From the NCBI GenBank assembly GCA_046565785.1, contig JBKHXZ010000100.1, positions 1-24,063 of the forward strand: a stretch of DNA of 24,063 nucleotides, written 5' to 3'. Shown here piece by piece: positions 14,809 through 21,918 of this stretch. Within the stretch, counting starts at the first letter, position 1. Every line of letters begins with the position of its first letter. Made by a program: the position numbers and the translations under genes. The notes below the pieces were generated by a model. It had not been told where the DNA came from, made no database searches, and saw only the letters and a program-made list of their open reading frames with translations. Origin of the DNA: DATHWB01 sp046565785 (GTDB lineage: Bacteria > Actinomycetota > Acidimicrobiia > Spongiisociales > ZC4RG35).

Positions 14809-15051
14809 TCACGCCTTCCGCTCGAAGCGACGGGCTTGCGGGCGGTCCCCAGTGCCGGGAGCTTCATCGACTTGTTCACCTGAGCCCTCACCCAGGGGGT
14901 CGATAGGGGCGAGATCGTCGATGTCGAGGTGGGTGCCCGTCAACGCCCAGCGTTCGACCAGATCGCCTGTATCGGGATGGCCGAGACTCCGCAAGCGCGC
15001 GGCGATGGCAAGAACCTCGAGGCGGGGTTCGAGGGCGTCGACTGATTGCAT
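14809..15051 (-). CDS. Small hypothetical protein
   Basis: An 80-residue frame starts at ATG 15051 with AGGTGG nine bases upstream and reads MQSVDALEPRLEVLAIAARLRSLGH. The first half looks helical, and the second half is acidic then Arg-rich without a recognisable fold. I do not recognise a family. It is divergent from the sigma factor gene with an 82-base gap, so the two could share a control region. The frame stays open upstream to 15237, but that part overlaps the sigma factor antisense and is unlikely to be coding. Confidence rests mainly on the ribosome binding site and on the otherwise empty interval. Confidence 0.45.
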   Translation of the reverse strand: MQSVDALEPRLEVLAIAARLRSLGHPDTGDLVERWALTGTHLDIDDLAPIDPLGEGSGEQVDEAPGTGDRPQARRFERKA

Positions 15052-15133
15052 CTTCCTATTCCACCTGTCGGCTGCTGGCAGGAGAAGACAAGGGAGCGCG
15101 TCATACGACATGTCGGAATCGCGTCTTGTATGA

Positions 15134-15625
15134 ATGAAGGAGCACGAGGGACCGAAGTTGGATCGACACGATGCACGGGTCGCCGCCTTCACCTTGTTTG
15201 TCGACGTCCACGAGGCCGGACTCCGCAACGCCCTCACTGCCTCGCTCGGTTGGGATCTCGGTCGGGATGCCGCGGCCGAGGCTCTCGCCTACGGCTGGGA
15301 GAACTGGGAGCGGGTTTCGGTGTTGGACAACCCCATCGGCTATCTGTATCGAGTGGGTCGCAACAAGGGACGGCGGATCGGCTCTCGGCGGCCGATCTTC
15401 TTTCCGCCTCCTACCGCGGTGTCCGAACCGTGGGTCGAACCGGGACTTCCGGCCGCCCTCGCCGCCCTGCCCGAACGACAGCGGGTGGTCGTGTGGATGC
15501 TCCACTCGATGGAACTGTCCATGGCCGAGGTAGCCGCCTTTCTCGGAATCAGTAAGGGATCGGTCCAGCGCCATGCCGAACGTGGCATGGCCAGCCTGCG
15601 GACGAGGATGGGAGTACCCACGTGA
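15134..15625 (+). CDS. ECF-type RNA polymerase sigma factor
   Basis: The product of up to 163 residues has a sigma region 2-like part (about 25-80, AAEALAYGWENWERVSVLDNPIGYLYRVGRNKGRR) and a clear region 4 helix-turn-helix (about 107-157, LAALPERQRVVVWMLHSMELSMAEVAAFLGISKGSVQRHAERGMASLR), joined by a Pro-rich linker. It should direct RNA polymerase to a small regulon, usually including its own operon. The GTG of the next gene overlaps its stop by 4 bases. ATG 15134 has no ribosome binding site. An in-frame TTG at 15158, preceded by AAGGAG and GAGGG, may be the true start and would give 155 residues. TCATAC (15101-15106) and GTATGA (15128-15133) form a spaced inverted repeat in the promoter region. 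Confidence 0.88.
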   Translation: MKEHEGPKLDRHDARVAAFTLFVDVHEAGLRNALTASLGWDLGRDAAAEALAYGWENWERVSVLDNPIGYLYRVGRNKGRRIGSRRPIFFPPPTAVSEPWVEPGLPAALAALPERQRVVVWMLHSMELSMAEVAAFLGISKGSVQRHAERGMASLRTRMGVPT

Positions 15626-17253
15626 GCATCGACCTCGACCCTCGTATCCGTAGCTACACCCAGGCGGTGGCGCAGGCCCAGCGGCCGATCGAACCTGCCG
15701 AGGTGCGTCGCTCCTTCGTTGCGACAACCGCGAGGAAGGGGCTGCCGACGGCGCTCGCCGCTGCACTGGTGGTCGTCATCCTCATCGGCGGGTTCGCCTT
15801 GCTGGTTCGCTTCGCTCCGGGAACCGAGACGGTCACGGGGACGACGGTGGGCTCGGAGACCGCCGTCGACATCGTGCGGAGCGATCCGTCGGGGGGCACG
15901 CCCTTCCCTGATCTCGATGCTGCCCTCCCCGGCGACGACGGTGCCGGTCCGCTGCCGCTCGGAGTGGTCACGACCCTCCCGGACACGATCCTCCTCGACT
16001 TCCTGTTCGAGCTGTGCTGGACTCCGAACTGCTTCCGCGACGCCCATTTCATCGACCCTTCCGGCAGCGGCCTCGGTTCCGGCGCCTTCGAACCCGACAC
16101 GCCGTTCCACATCCGTGAGGGTTTCCCTGTAACCGCCGCAGAGCCTCTCGCCGAAGGCTTCGACGTGGTGGTCTACGTGACACCGCTTGGAGCGCCAGGT
16201 GAGTTCGGTGGTTCGGCCAGTGGTGCGACCCTGAGCTACACCGCCGAATATGTCGTTCGGGGAGACACCGCCGCGTGTGGCCCGGACTATGAACGACAGG
16301 TCGGCACCGTGACATGCGAATGGTTCGTCCACGAGTTCGGTGAAGGTCTTCCCGCCGGGCGTCATGCGATCTGGGTGGTGTGGGAGGCGCCGTGCTGGGC
16401 ATGGGTCGAATACGGGTTCGTGGAATCCTGTGCCGATCCCGACGAGGTGCAGTCGCTGTTCAGTTCCGGGTTCGACGCCCCGTTCGAGGTCGGGGCAACG
16501 GCGTACCTCAGTATCGACGGCGAGGGGGCGGATCCTTTCGGAGATCCGACCGGCGACGCCGCCCTACCCGAGCCTGTGTTCCCCGATCCGGATGGTTCGG
16601 GGGCTGCCCCGACGGGCGGAACACCCCTCCCTGACGTCGCAGGCGCGCTCGCAGGCGACACGGATGACTCCACCGCCGCATTCAGACAGGTCACGCTGCC
16701 GACGACCGTCCACCTCGATTTCCTCTTCGAGATCTGCTGGTACGAGACCTGCTTCCGGGATGCCCATTTCATGGATCCGTCGGGTTCGGGCCGAGGATCG
16801 GGCACGTTCCCGGCCAGCGAACCGTTCCACATCCGTGAGGGATTTCCAGCCGTGGGCGACGAGCCGGTCGGAGACGGGTTCGATGTCGCGGTCTACGTGA
16901 CTCCGATGGACCAACCTGGGGAGTTCGGAGGAGGGGCCCTTGGCGCGACCGTCCGTTACAACGCCGACTATCGGGTCCGGGGGGAGGCCGACGGGTGTGG
17001 GCCCACCTATCGCAGCCAGCCCGGCCCGGTTGCCTGCGAGTGGTTCGTCCACGAGTTCGGTGAAGGTCTTCCGGCCGGGCGTCATGCGATCTGGGTGGTG
17101 TGGGAGGCGCCGTGCTGGGCATGGGTCGAGTACGGGTTCGTGGAATCCTGTGCCGATCCCGACGAGGTGATGTCGCTGTTCAGTTCCGGGTTCGACGCCC
17201 CCTTCGGGGTCGAGGCGGACTACAGCGCCGTCGATCGGCGTCCCCGCGGGTAG
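15622..17253 (+). CDS. Membrane-anchored protein with two copies of an unrecognised six-cysteine domain
   Basis: The 543-residue protein has about 40 cytoplasmic residues, one membrane helix (about 42-64, LAAALVVVILIGGFALLVRF), and a large extracytoplasmic part made of two related domains of about 220 residues (roughly 90-310 and 330-538). Each contains LDFLFE-C-W-x3-C-FRDAHF, FHIREGFP, a CGP segment, CEWFVHEFGEGLPAGRHAIWVVW, APCWAW and ESCADPDEV, giving six cysteines per copy that could form three disulfides. I do not recognise the domain. The GTG start overlaps the sigma factor stop by 4 bases, the usual place of an anti-sigma factor, so the short cytoplasmic tail may bind the sigma factor while the outer domains sense a signal. 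That role is inferred from position only. No catalytic motif was seen. Confidence 0.85.
   Translation: MSIDLDPRIRSYTQAVAQAQRPIEPAEVRRSFVATTARKGLPTALAAALVVVILIGGFALLVRFAPGTETVTGTTVGSETAVDIVRSDPSGGTPFPDLDAALPGDDGAGPLPLGVVTTLPDTILLDFLFELCWTPNCFRDAHFIDPSGSGLGSGAFEPDTPFHIREGFPVTAAEPLAEGFDVVVYVTPLGAPGEFGGSASGATLSYTAEYVVRGDTAACGPDYERQVGTVTCEWFVHEFGEGLPAGRHAIWVVWEAPCWAWVEYGFVESCADPDEVQSLFSSGFDAPFEVGATAYLSIDGEGADPFGDPTGDAALPEPVFPDPDGSGAAPTGGTPLPDVAGALAGDTDDSTAAFRQVTLPTTVHLDFLFEICWYETCFRDAHFMDPSGSGRGSGTFPASEPFHIREGFPAVGDEPVGDGFDVAVYVTPMDQPGEFGGGALGATVRYNADYRVRGEADGCGPTYRSQPGPVACEWFVHEFGEGLPAGRHAIWVVWEAPCWAWVEYGFVESCADPDEVMSLFSSGFDAPFGVEADYSAVDRRPRG
16321..16486 (+). repeat. 166-bp internal repeat, copy 1
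   Basis: This segment encodes WFVHEFGEGLPAGRHAIWVV and the following APCWAW...SSGFDAPF part of the first domain. It matches 17041-17206 at about 97 percent of bases (five differences by eye), at an offset of exactly 720 bases. Confidence 0.9.
17041..17206 (+). repeat. 166-bp internal repeat, copy 2
   Basis: Second copy of the segment at 16321-16486, in frame, at the end of the second domain. The rest of the two domains is clearly more diverged, so this part has been homogenised or is under strong constraint. Confidence 0.9.
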
Positions 17254-17277
17254 CCCGGCGGTGAGTCGCACCTGAGT

Positions 17278-17301
17278 GCCTGCCCTCCGAACGGGGCAGG
17301 C
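17278..17301 (+). terminator. Candidate terminator after the six-cysteine protein
   Basis: GCCTGCCC (17278-17285) pairs perfectly with GGGCAGGC (17294-17301) around an 8-base loop, 25 bases past the stop codon. No T-run follows. Confidence 0.5.
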
Positions 17302-17328
17302 GCAGTCGTCGCATCCGTCACCACCGCA

Positions 17329-17334
17329 TACGAT
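17329..17334 (+). promoter_or_regulatory. Candidate -10 box for a leaderless transcript
   Basis: TACGAT (TAnnnT) ends seven bases before ATG 17341. In actinobacteria this spacing is typical of leaderless mRNAs that start at the initiation codon. Confidence 0.4.
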
Positions 17335-17340
17335 GGTCCG

Positions 17341-17382
17341 ATGTCCATCACTCAGCCGTCGAGTTCGTCCGTGCGCTCCTGA
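17341..17382 (+). CDS. Possible 13-residue leader peptide
   Basis: ATG 17341 opens a frame reading MSITQPSSSSVRS that stops at TGA 17380-17382. The stop overlaps the ATG of the next gene by one base (TGATG). The start sits at a leaderless spacing from TACGAT, while the next gene has no ribosome binding site, so the short frame could couple translation into it. The alternative is that a lost base split the true N-terminus of the next gene. Confidence 0.35.
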   Translation: MSITQPSSSSVRS

Positions 17383-18404
17383 TGCACGATGCGTTCGGTC
17401 GGCCGCGCCGGCGTCGTCGCTGGCTGCTTCCGCTGGTCGCCGCCACGCTGGTGCTCGGGGCGGTGGCGCTGAGCCAGGCGGCCACTCCGTCCGATCCGCT
17501 GCTGGCCGAGGACATCCGTTCCCGTGCGCTGCAGGTCTCTCGCCGGGCTGACGTGTTCAGGGACATGCTTGTCCGCATGGGGGCCGTCGACCGGGTCGAG
17601 CTGCAGACCGTCACCGACGAAGCCCGTACCCGACTCGTGGAGGTGCGAACGTTCATCGCCGAGCTGGAAGATCCGCCGGCTGACTATGCCAAAGTGCTCG
17701 CCCTGTTCGACCTGGCGCTCGAGTCGTGGTCCACCGGGGCGGCGGGTTTCGCCGAGCATCTCCTGGCTGCAGCCGACGGCGACGCGTCGCTGGGACTCAC
17801 CGACCTGCTGATCGACGACCTCCTCGAGCTGCGAGCCGGTGACCGTCTCTACCGGGAGGCGGTCGAGGTGTTGGTGAACGCCGATGTCACCCAGCCGGTG
17901 TCTGCGATGCCCGAAGTGCGGTTCCTCCCCGAGGGCTATCCGCTCGCCGCCGGGGCGCAGACCCTGTTGGCGCAGGCTCGGACCGACGGCTCGCCATTGG
18001 CGCTGAGGGCTTCGCTGGCGGTGGAACAAGTCACCACCGTTCCCGAGTGGGTGCTCGACACCGAAGGAACGCTGGTGGTCGACGCCACCGAACAACTGGT
18101 CATCCGAGTGGTGGTCACCAACGCCGGGAACGCCCGCTCGGAGCCGTCCGCCCTGACTGTCGAGGCGGTGGGTGGGGACGGGTCGTCCCAGGAGGCGACG
18201 TTGGAGGTTCCCGCGCTGGAAGCCGGGGCGAAGACGACCATCACCTTCGACCCGTTGGCTGTGACCCCTGGACGGTCGTATTCGATGGCGGTCCGGTTGG
18301 CGCTCGCCCCCGGGGAAGGGGAAACAGAAGACAACACCCGCACCCTGACCTTCCGTGTGAACGACGGTACGGTCGCCTCCACCTCCACCACCGAGGGCGG
18401 CTGA
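17382..18404 (+). CDS. Exported or membrane-anchored protein with a CARDB-like C-terminal domain
   Basis: The 340-residue product starts MHDAFGRPRRRRRWLLPLVA. An Arg-rich stretch precedes one hydrophobic helix (about 14-34), so it is a signal anchor or an uncleaved export signal. Residues about 40-170 look helical with no motif I recognise. Residues about 230-325 have alternating beta strands with VVVTNAGNARSEPSALTVEAV and EDNTRTLTFRV, a pattern like CARDB/Ig-like adhesion domains. It ends in a Thr/Ser-rich tail. It lies between the sigma factor operon and serS on the same strand, and TAnnnT-like boxes before both it and serS suggest separate transcripts. Function unknown. Confidence 0.78.
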   Translation: MHDAFGRPRRRRRWLLPLVAATLVLGAVALSQAATPSDPLLAEDIRSRALQVSRRADVFRDMLVRMGAVDRVELQTVTDEARTRLVEVRTFIAELEDPPADYAKVLALFDLALESWSTGAAGFAEHLLAAADGDASLGLTDLLIDDLLELRAGDRLYREAVEVLVNADVTQPVSAMPEVRFLPEGYPLAAGAQTLLAQARTDGSPLALRASLAVEQVTTVPEWVLDTEGTLVVDATEQLVIRVVVTNAGNARSEPSALTVEAVGGDGSSQEATLEVPALEAGAKTTITFDPLAVTPGRSYSMAVRLALAPGEGETEDNTRTLTFRVNDGTVASTSTTEGG

Positions 18405-18425
18405 CGCCCAGTCTCCGCCGGTCGG

Positions 18426-18431
18426 TACCAT
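18426..18431 (+). promoter_or_regulatory. Candidate -10 box of serS
   Basis: TACCAT (TAnnnT) ends nine bases before the serS ATG, and no ribosome binding site lies between them, so the mRNA leader would be only a few bases long. Confidence 0.4.
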
Positions 18432-18440
18432 CACGGCCCC

Positions 18441-19700
18441 ATGATCGACATCAACGTCCTACGCACCGACCGCCAGCTCCTGGAGCGTTCGCTGGCGCGG
18501 CGTGGGTTGACCGTCGATGTGGACGAACTGGCCCGCATGGACGAAGAGATTCGTCGGGTCCGGCACGAGTCCGAGACGCTGCGGGCCGAACAGCGCGAGG
18601 CCGGCAAGCGGATCGCCCAGCTCACCGGTGACGGGAAGCAGGAGGCGATCGCCGAGATGGGCCGGGTGGCGGACCGATTCAAGGAACTGTCCGCTCGGGC
18701 AGACGAGATGCAAGAAGCCTTCGATGCGATCTGGGTGACCATCCCCAACCTGGTCGACGAGACCGCTGCCGACGGGTTCACCGATGCCGACAACGTCGAG
18801 ATGGCCCGTCGGGGCGAACCCAGCCGATTCGATTTCGACGTCCGTGACCATGCCACCCTGGGTGAGCTGTTGGACGTGATCGACACCGACCGGGGTGCCA
18901 AGGTGTCCGGGAGTCGTTTCGGATTCCTCAAAGGCAAGGCGGTCCTTCTGGAGTTCGCGCTGGTGCGCTTCGCCATGGACAAGCTGGTCGCTGCCGGGTT
19001 CACCCCGATGGCCCCCCCGGTACTGGTTCGGGAACAGGCGCTGTTCGGCACTGGGTTCTTCCCCGGCGACCGGGAGCAGGTGTACGAGATCCCGGAGGAC
19101 GAACTGTTCCTGGTGGGGACCTCGGAAGTGCCGATGGCGGCGTACCACACCGACGAGATCCTCGACCCCGCCCAGCTCCCTATCCGTTATGCCGGGTTCT
19201 CCAGTTGCTTCCGGCGTGAAGCCGGAACCTACGGCAAGGACACCGCCGGCATCTTCCGAGTCCACCAGTTCGACAAGGTGGAGATGTTCACATTCGTCGC
19301 TCCGGAAACCTCGCCGAGCGAGCACGAGCGGCTGTTGGCGCTGGAAGAAGAGATCGTCGGCGCGTACGAGATCCCCTATCGGATCGTCAACGTCGCCGCC
19401 GGTGACCTGGGTTCGTCGGCTGCCAAGAAGTACGACATCGAGGCCTGGTTCCCCGCCCAGCAGGCCTATCGCGAGGTGACCTCCTGTTCGAACACCACCG
19501 ACTTCCAGTCACGGCGCCTGCGCATTCGCTATCGAGGTGAGGGCGGAAACGAGCTGGTGCACACGCTGAACGGGACTGCGGTGGCGGTGGGCCGGTCCAT
19601 CCTGGCGATCCTCGAGAACCACCAGCAGGCGGATGGGTCGGTGGTGATCCCGCAGGCGCTTCGTCCGTACACCGGGTTCGATGTGATCGACGCGCCGTGA
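18441..19700 (+). CDS. serS: Seryl-tRNA synthetase
   Basis: The 419-residue length and features match bacterial SerRS. It starts MIDINVLRTDRQ. An N-terminal coiled-coil arm (about 1-105) grips the long variable arm of tRNA-Ser. The class II catalytic core has motif 2 around FSSCFRREAGTYGKD and motif 3 LNGTAVAVGRSILAILEN near 377-394. It charges tRNA-Ser, two of which are encoded 2-3 kb downstream. The start is fixed by the conserved N-terminus even though there is no ribosome binding site, which fits a leaderless or near-leaderless message. The following gene starts on GTG overlapping the serS stop by 4 bases. Confidence 0.97.
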   Translation: MIDINVLRTDRQLLERSLARRGLTVDVDELARMDEEIRRVRHESETLRAEQREAGKRIAQLTGDGKQEAIAEMGRVADRFKELSARADEMQEAFDAIWVTIPNLVDETAADGFTDADNVEMARRGEPSRFDFDVRDHATLGELLDVIDTDRGAKVSGSRFGFLKGKAVLLEFALVRFAMDKLVAAGFTPMAPPVLVREQALFGTGFFPGDREQVYEIPEDELFLVGTSEVPMAAYHTDEILDPAQLPIRYAGFSSCFRREAGTYGKDTAGIFRVHQFDKVEMFTFVAPETSPSEHERLLALEEEIVGAYEIPYRIVNVAAGDLGSSAAKKYDIEAWFPAQQAYREVTSCSNTTDFQSRRLRIRYRGEGGNELVHTLNGTAVAVGRSILAILENHQQADGSVVIPQALRPYTGFDVIDAP

Positions 19701-20328
19701 GCGCCGAATCCGACCCGATCTTCGCTCGGATTGCCCGCCGCTACGACCTGATCAACACGATCTTGTCTTTCGGCCAGGAACAGAACTGGCGACGGAAGGC
19801 GGCCCGTCACCTCGGCGACGGGACGGTCGTCGATCTGGGTTCCGGGACGGGTGCCGCCGCCCCGATCTTCGGTGAGCGTCGGGTGATCGCCCTCGACCCG
19901 GTGCATGAGATGCTGGCGCTGTCGCCGATTCGTGAGGGGTGGTGGGGATCGGGGAGGCTCTGACGTTTGCCGACGAATCCCTCGACGGGATCTTCAGCGC
20001 CTACGTGTTCCGCAACCTGACGTCGGTGTCGAAGACCCTCACCGAGATCTCCCGTGTGTTGCGGCCTGGGGGTCGAGCGGTGGTGGTGGACCTGGGCCGT
20101 CCTCGTGGCAAGGCGGCGGCGACAGTCCATCGTTTGGGGTCGGCGGTGTTCCTGCCGTTGGCGGGCCTCATCGCCCGGGCACCGGCCGACTACTGGTATC
20201 TGCACAAGTCGCTCGACAAGCTGCCCCCACCAGAGCTGCTGTATGCGGCTCCCGGGCTGGTGATGACCGCGTCGTGGAGGATGGGACCGCTGGGCTTCGT
20301 GCACGCGGTGGTGCTGGAGAAACCGTGA
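19697..20328 (+). pseudogene. Menaquinone biosynthesis methyltransferase (UbiE/MenG type), interrupted by a one-base frameshift
   Basis: The first part (19697 to about 19940) encodes DPIFARIARRYDLINTILSFGQ and motif I VVDLGSGTGAAAP, typical of demethylmenaquinone C-methyltransferases. The frame then ends at 19963, while the rest of the domain continues in the next frame from about 19940 (VGIGEALTFADESLDGIFSAYVFRN, then ISRVLRPGGRAVVVDLGRP) to the stop at 20328. The whole span is 632 bases, one short of 211 codons, so one base is missing in the G-rich stretch around 19930-19945. The enzyme uses SAM to methylate demethylmenaquinone. It is translationally coupled to serS and to the following lipoprotein by 4-base overlaps. 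Because the domain is otherwise intact, a sequencing error is as likely as a true mutation. Confidence 0.85.
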
Positions 20329-20894
20329 GACGGGGCTCGGCACTGGCCGCCGCGGTGGCGTTGGTGTCAGGGTGCGGGTCGGCCACGTTGCAGGCGGAGG
20401 CGGAACTGGCGGCGGCGACATTCCTGGTGGAAGTTTCGGCGAGCGACGTGGCGGTGGTCGACCGTGACCGGCAGGCCGGGACCGGGGAGGAGAATCGGCT
20501 CGACGTGGTCCGGCCCGGAGGGACCATGGAGATCATCACGATCCACTCCGGGACTCCGGTGCCCGACCCGTTCGAGTTCGTGCGGGATCCCCTGGGGAGA
20601 GGCAGCCTCGAACCGGTGCTGGCGGATTCCGAGCGGGTGATCGTCGTGATCTTCCCCCTCATCGAACCCACGCCCGGCGGTCGGGTCCTGTCGGGGTCGC
20701 TGATCGGATTCGGTCCGGGTGGAAACCTGGTGCACACCGACTGGGACGACGAGTCGTTCGAGGCGGTGAATGCCCTCCTCGCCTGGGGCGCCGAACAGGG
20801 CCGGGGCCCGCTGGCGACGTTGGAGTTGGCCGTCCGCGGCCTCGGCGGCTCCTCCGACCCTGCTGCCACCACCGCCGCCGACTTCCTCCACTGA
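20325..20894 (+). CDS. Hypothetical lipoprotein
   Basis: From GTG 20325, overlapping the methyltransferase stop by 4 bases, the 189-residue product starts MRRGSALAAAVALVSGCGSA. This is a short signal peptide with a lipobox LVSGC, so the Cys at 17 should be lipid-modified and the protein anchored to the outer face of the membrane. The mature part contains VIVVIFPLIEPTPGG and GFGPGGNLVHTDWDD, with no family I recognise. The same frame is open farther upstream to 19905, but that part lies inside the methyltransferase and is rejected. It is the last gene of the serS transcript. A hairpin follows. Confidence 0.78.
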   Translation: MRRGSALAAAVALVSGCGSATLQAEAELAAATFLVEVSASDVAVVDRDRQAGTGEENRLDVVRPGGTMEIITIHSGTPVPDPFEFVRDPLGRGSLEPVLADSERVIVVIFPLIEPTPGGRVLSGSLIGFGPGGNLVHTDWDDESFEAVNALLAWGAEQGRGPLATLELAVRGLGGSSDPAATTAADFLH

Positions 20895-20897
20895 AAA

Positions 20898-20939
20898 GGG
20901 CCCCGCCAACCCAGGGTTCGTGGGGTCCCTGGAGGGCCC
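20898..20939. terminator. Candidate terminator between the lipoprotein and SRP RNA
   Basis: CCAGGG (20911-20916) pairs with CCCTGG (20927-20932), and GGGCCC at 20898-20903 can pair with GGGCCC at 20934-20939 outside it. It lies three bases past the lipoprotein stop and downstream of the leftward SRP RNA gene, so it could serve both. Confidence 0.4.
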
Positions 20940-20972
20940 GGCCGGCCCACGGTTCACCGCACCGTTTCGCCT

Positions 20973-21115
20973 GCTGGAGGGTGGACGCCGTCTGTGGGCC
21001 AGGCACCCCCGCAACACCCGATCCGACGGCTTATGGCTGCTTCCTTCCGGACCTGACCAGGTTCGCCGTGTCTCGCCGTGCGGGACCCGCACCCGACGGA
21101 CGCCCACCCTCCAGC
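20973..21115 (-). ncRNA. ffs: Signal recognition particle RNA (4.5S, small bacterial type)
   Basis: The minus strand contains the near-universal SRP domain IV sequence: CAGGTCCGGAAGGAAGCAGCC lies at 21054-21034, with the GGAA tetraloop at about 21048-21045 and the asymmetric loop that binds the M domain of Ffh. The flanks fold back symmetrically about this loop. The outermost 12 bp are GCTGGAGGGTGG (21115-21104) against CCACCCTCCAGC (20984-20973). The mature small SRP RNA is usually near 100 nt, so the true ends may be about 21096 and 20996, and the outer stem may be a precursor or terminator extension. The RNA targets nascent membrane proteins with Ffh. It lies directly downstream of tadA on the same strand. 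Confidence 0.92.
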
Positions 21116-21131
21116 CGGCGAAGCCCCGACG

Positions 21132-21605
21132 CTACGACCCGTCGCCCGGCTTCTCAAGACGACGCCCGGCGAAGAACTCGGCCAGCAGTGCGCTGGCTTG
21201 GTCCTCCAACACCCCGGCGACCAATTCCATCTCGTGGTTGAGCCGCTCGTCTTGGGGGATGTTGTACCGGCTCCAGCAGGCACCGGCCTTCAGGTCGGTC
21301 GCCCCGTATACGATCCGCTCCAGCCGGGCGAGGACCGCCGCCCCGGCACACATGGCACACGGTTCCAGGGTCACGACCAGGGTGTGGCCGTCCAGTCGCC
21401 AGCCGTCACCTCCTCCGCCGCGCAGCACCAGCATCTCGGCATGGGCGGTGGGGTCGGCGAGCTGTTCGCGTCGATTGTGGTCCTCGGCGACGATCCGTCC
21501 GTCCGGATCGACCAGCACCGCGCCTACTGGAACGTCGTCGTGTTCCAGCGCCCGACGCGCCTGGGCGAGTGCCCGTTCCATCGTCTGGGTCCATCGGTCC
21601 GTCAT
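21132..21605 (-). CDS. tadA: tRNA-specific adenosine deaminase
   Basis: The 157-residue protein has the cytidine/deoxycytidylate deaminase zinc site: HAE at 55-57 (zinc ligand H55 and catalytic E57) and PCAMC at 82-86 (ligands C83 and C86). It continues with the family segments LERIVYGATDLKAGA and LNHEMELVAGVLEDQA. TadA converts A34 to inosine in tRNA-Arg(ACG), allowing it to read CGU, CGC and CGA. The ATG at 21605 is preceded by AGGAG at normal spacing. It is divergent from the tandem tRNA-Ser genes and upstream of the SRP RNA, a grouping of translation genes often found in actinobacteria. Some relatives are annotated as general nucleoside deaminases. Confidence 0.95.
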   Translation of the reverse strand: MTDRWTQTMERALAQARRALEHDDVPVGAVLVDPDGRIVAEDHNRREQLADPTAHAEMLVLRGGGGDGWRLDGHTLVVTLEPCAMCAGAAVLARLERIVYGATDLKAGACWSRYNIPQDERLNHEMELVAGVLEDQASALLAEFFAGRRLEKPGDGS

Positions 21606-21659
21606 GACACTCCTGATTTGCGTGCGGGTCTCGCCACCTCGGTATCCTGACCGCTCCCC

Positions 21660-21751
21660 GGAGGGGTCGCATAGTCTGGTCTAGTGCGCAGCATTGGAAA
21701 TGCTGTAAGGGTTCACGCCCTTCGAGGGTTCAAATCCCTCTCCCTCCGCCA
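21660..21751 (+). tRNA. tRNA-Ser (GGA anticodon)
   Basis: Class II tRNA. The acceptor GGAGGGG (21660-21666) pairs with TCCCTCC (21741-21747), discriminator G at 21748, and CCA is encoded at 21749-21751. The anticodon stem CAGCA/TGCTG encloses TTGGAAA, anticodon GGA. The variable arm is AAGGGTTCACGCCCTT, and the T arm contains GGTTCAAATCC. TATCCT (21643-21648) may be its -10 box. Confidence 0.97.
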
Positions 21752-21817
21752 TCCGCGACAGCACAGGTCGCGGCCCGGGCCTTGGTCCGGAACCGGGGCA
21801 GTACGCTGCCCGACCCT

Positions 21818-21909
21818 GGAGGGGTCGCATAGTCCGGTCTAGTGCGCGGCACTCGAAATGCCGTAGGGGCGTTCGCTCCTCGAGGGTTCGAATCCCTCCC
21901 CCTCCGCCA
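21818..21909 (+). tRNA. tRNA-Ser (CGA anticodon)
   Basis: Class II tRNA, tandem with the preceding one after 66 bases. The acceptor GGAGGGG (21818-21824) pairs fully with CCCCTCC (21899-21905), discriminator G at 21906, CCA at 21907-21909. The anticodon stem CGGCA/TGCCG encloses CTCGAAA, anticodon CGA. The variable arm is AGGGGCGTTCGCTCCT. The acceptor and D arms are almost identical to those of the GGA tRNA, indicating descent by duplication. TACGCT (21802-21807) may be its own -10 box. Confidence 0.97.
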
Positions 21910-21918
21910 CAGCCCCGC

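Noticed and set aside
19905..20324. In-frame upstream extension of the lipoprotein gene to 19905
   Set aside because: This part lies in a shadow frame of the methyltransferase. The GTG at 20325 gives a proper signal peptide with a lipobox and a 4-base overlap.
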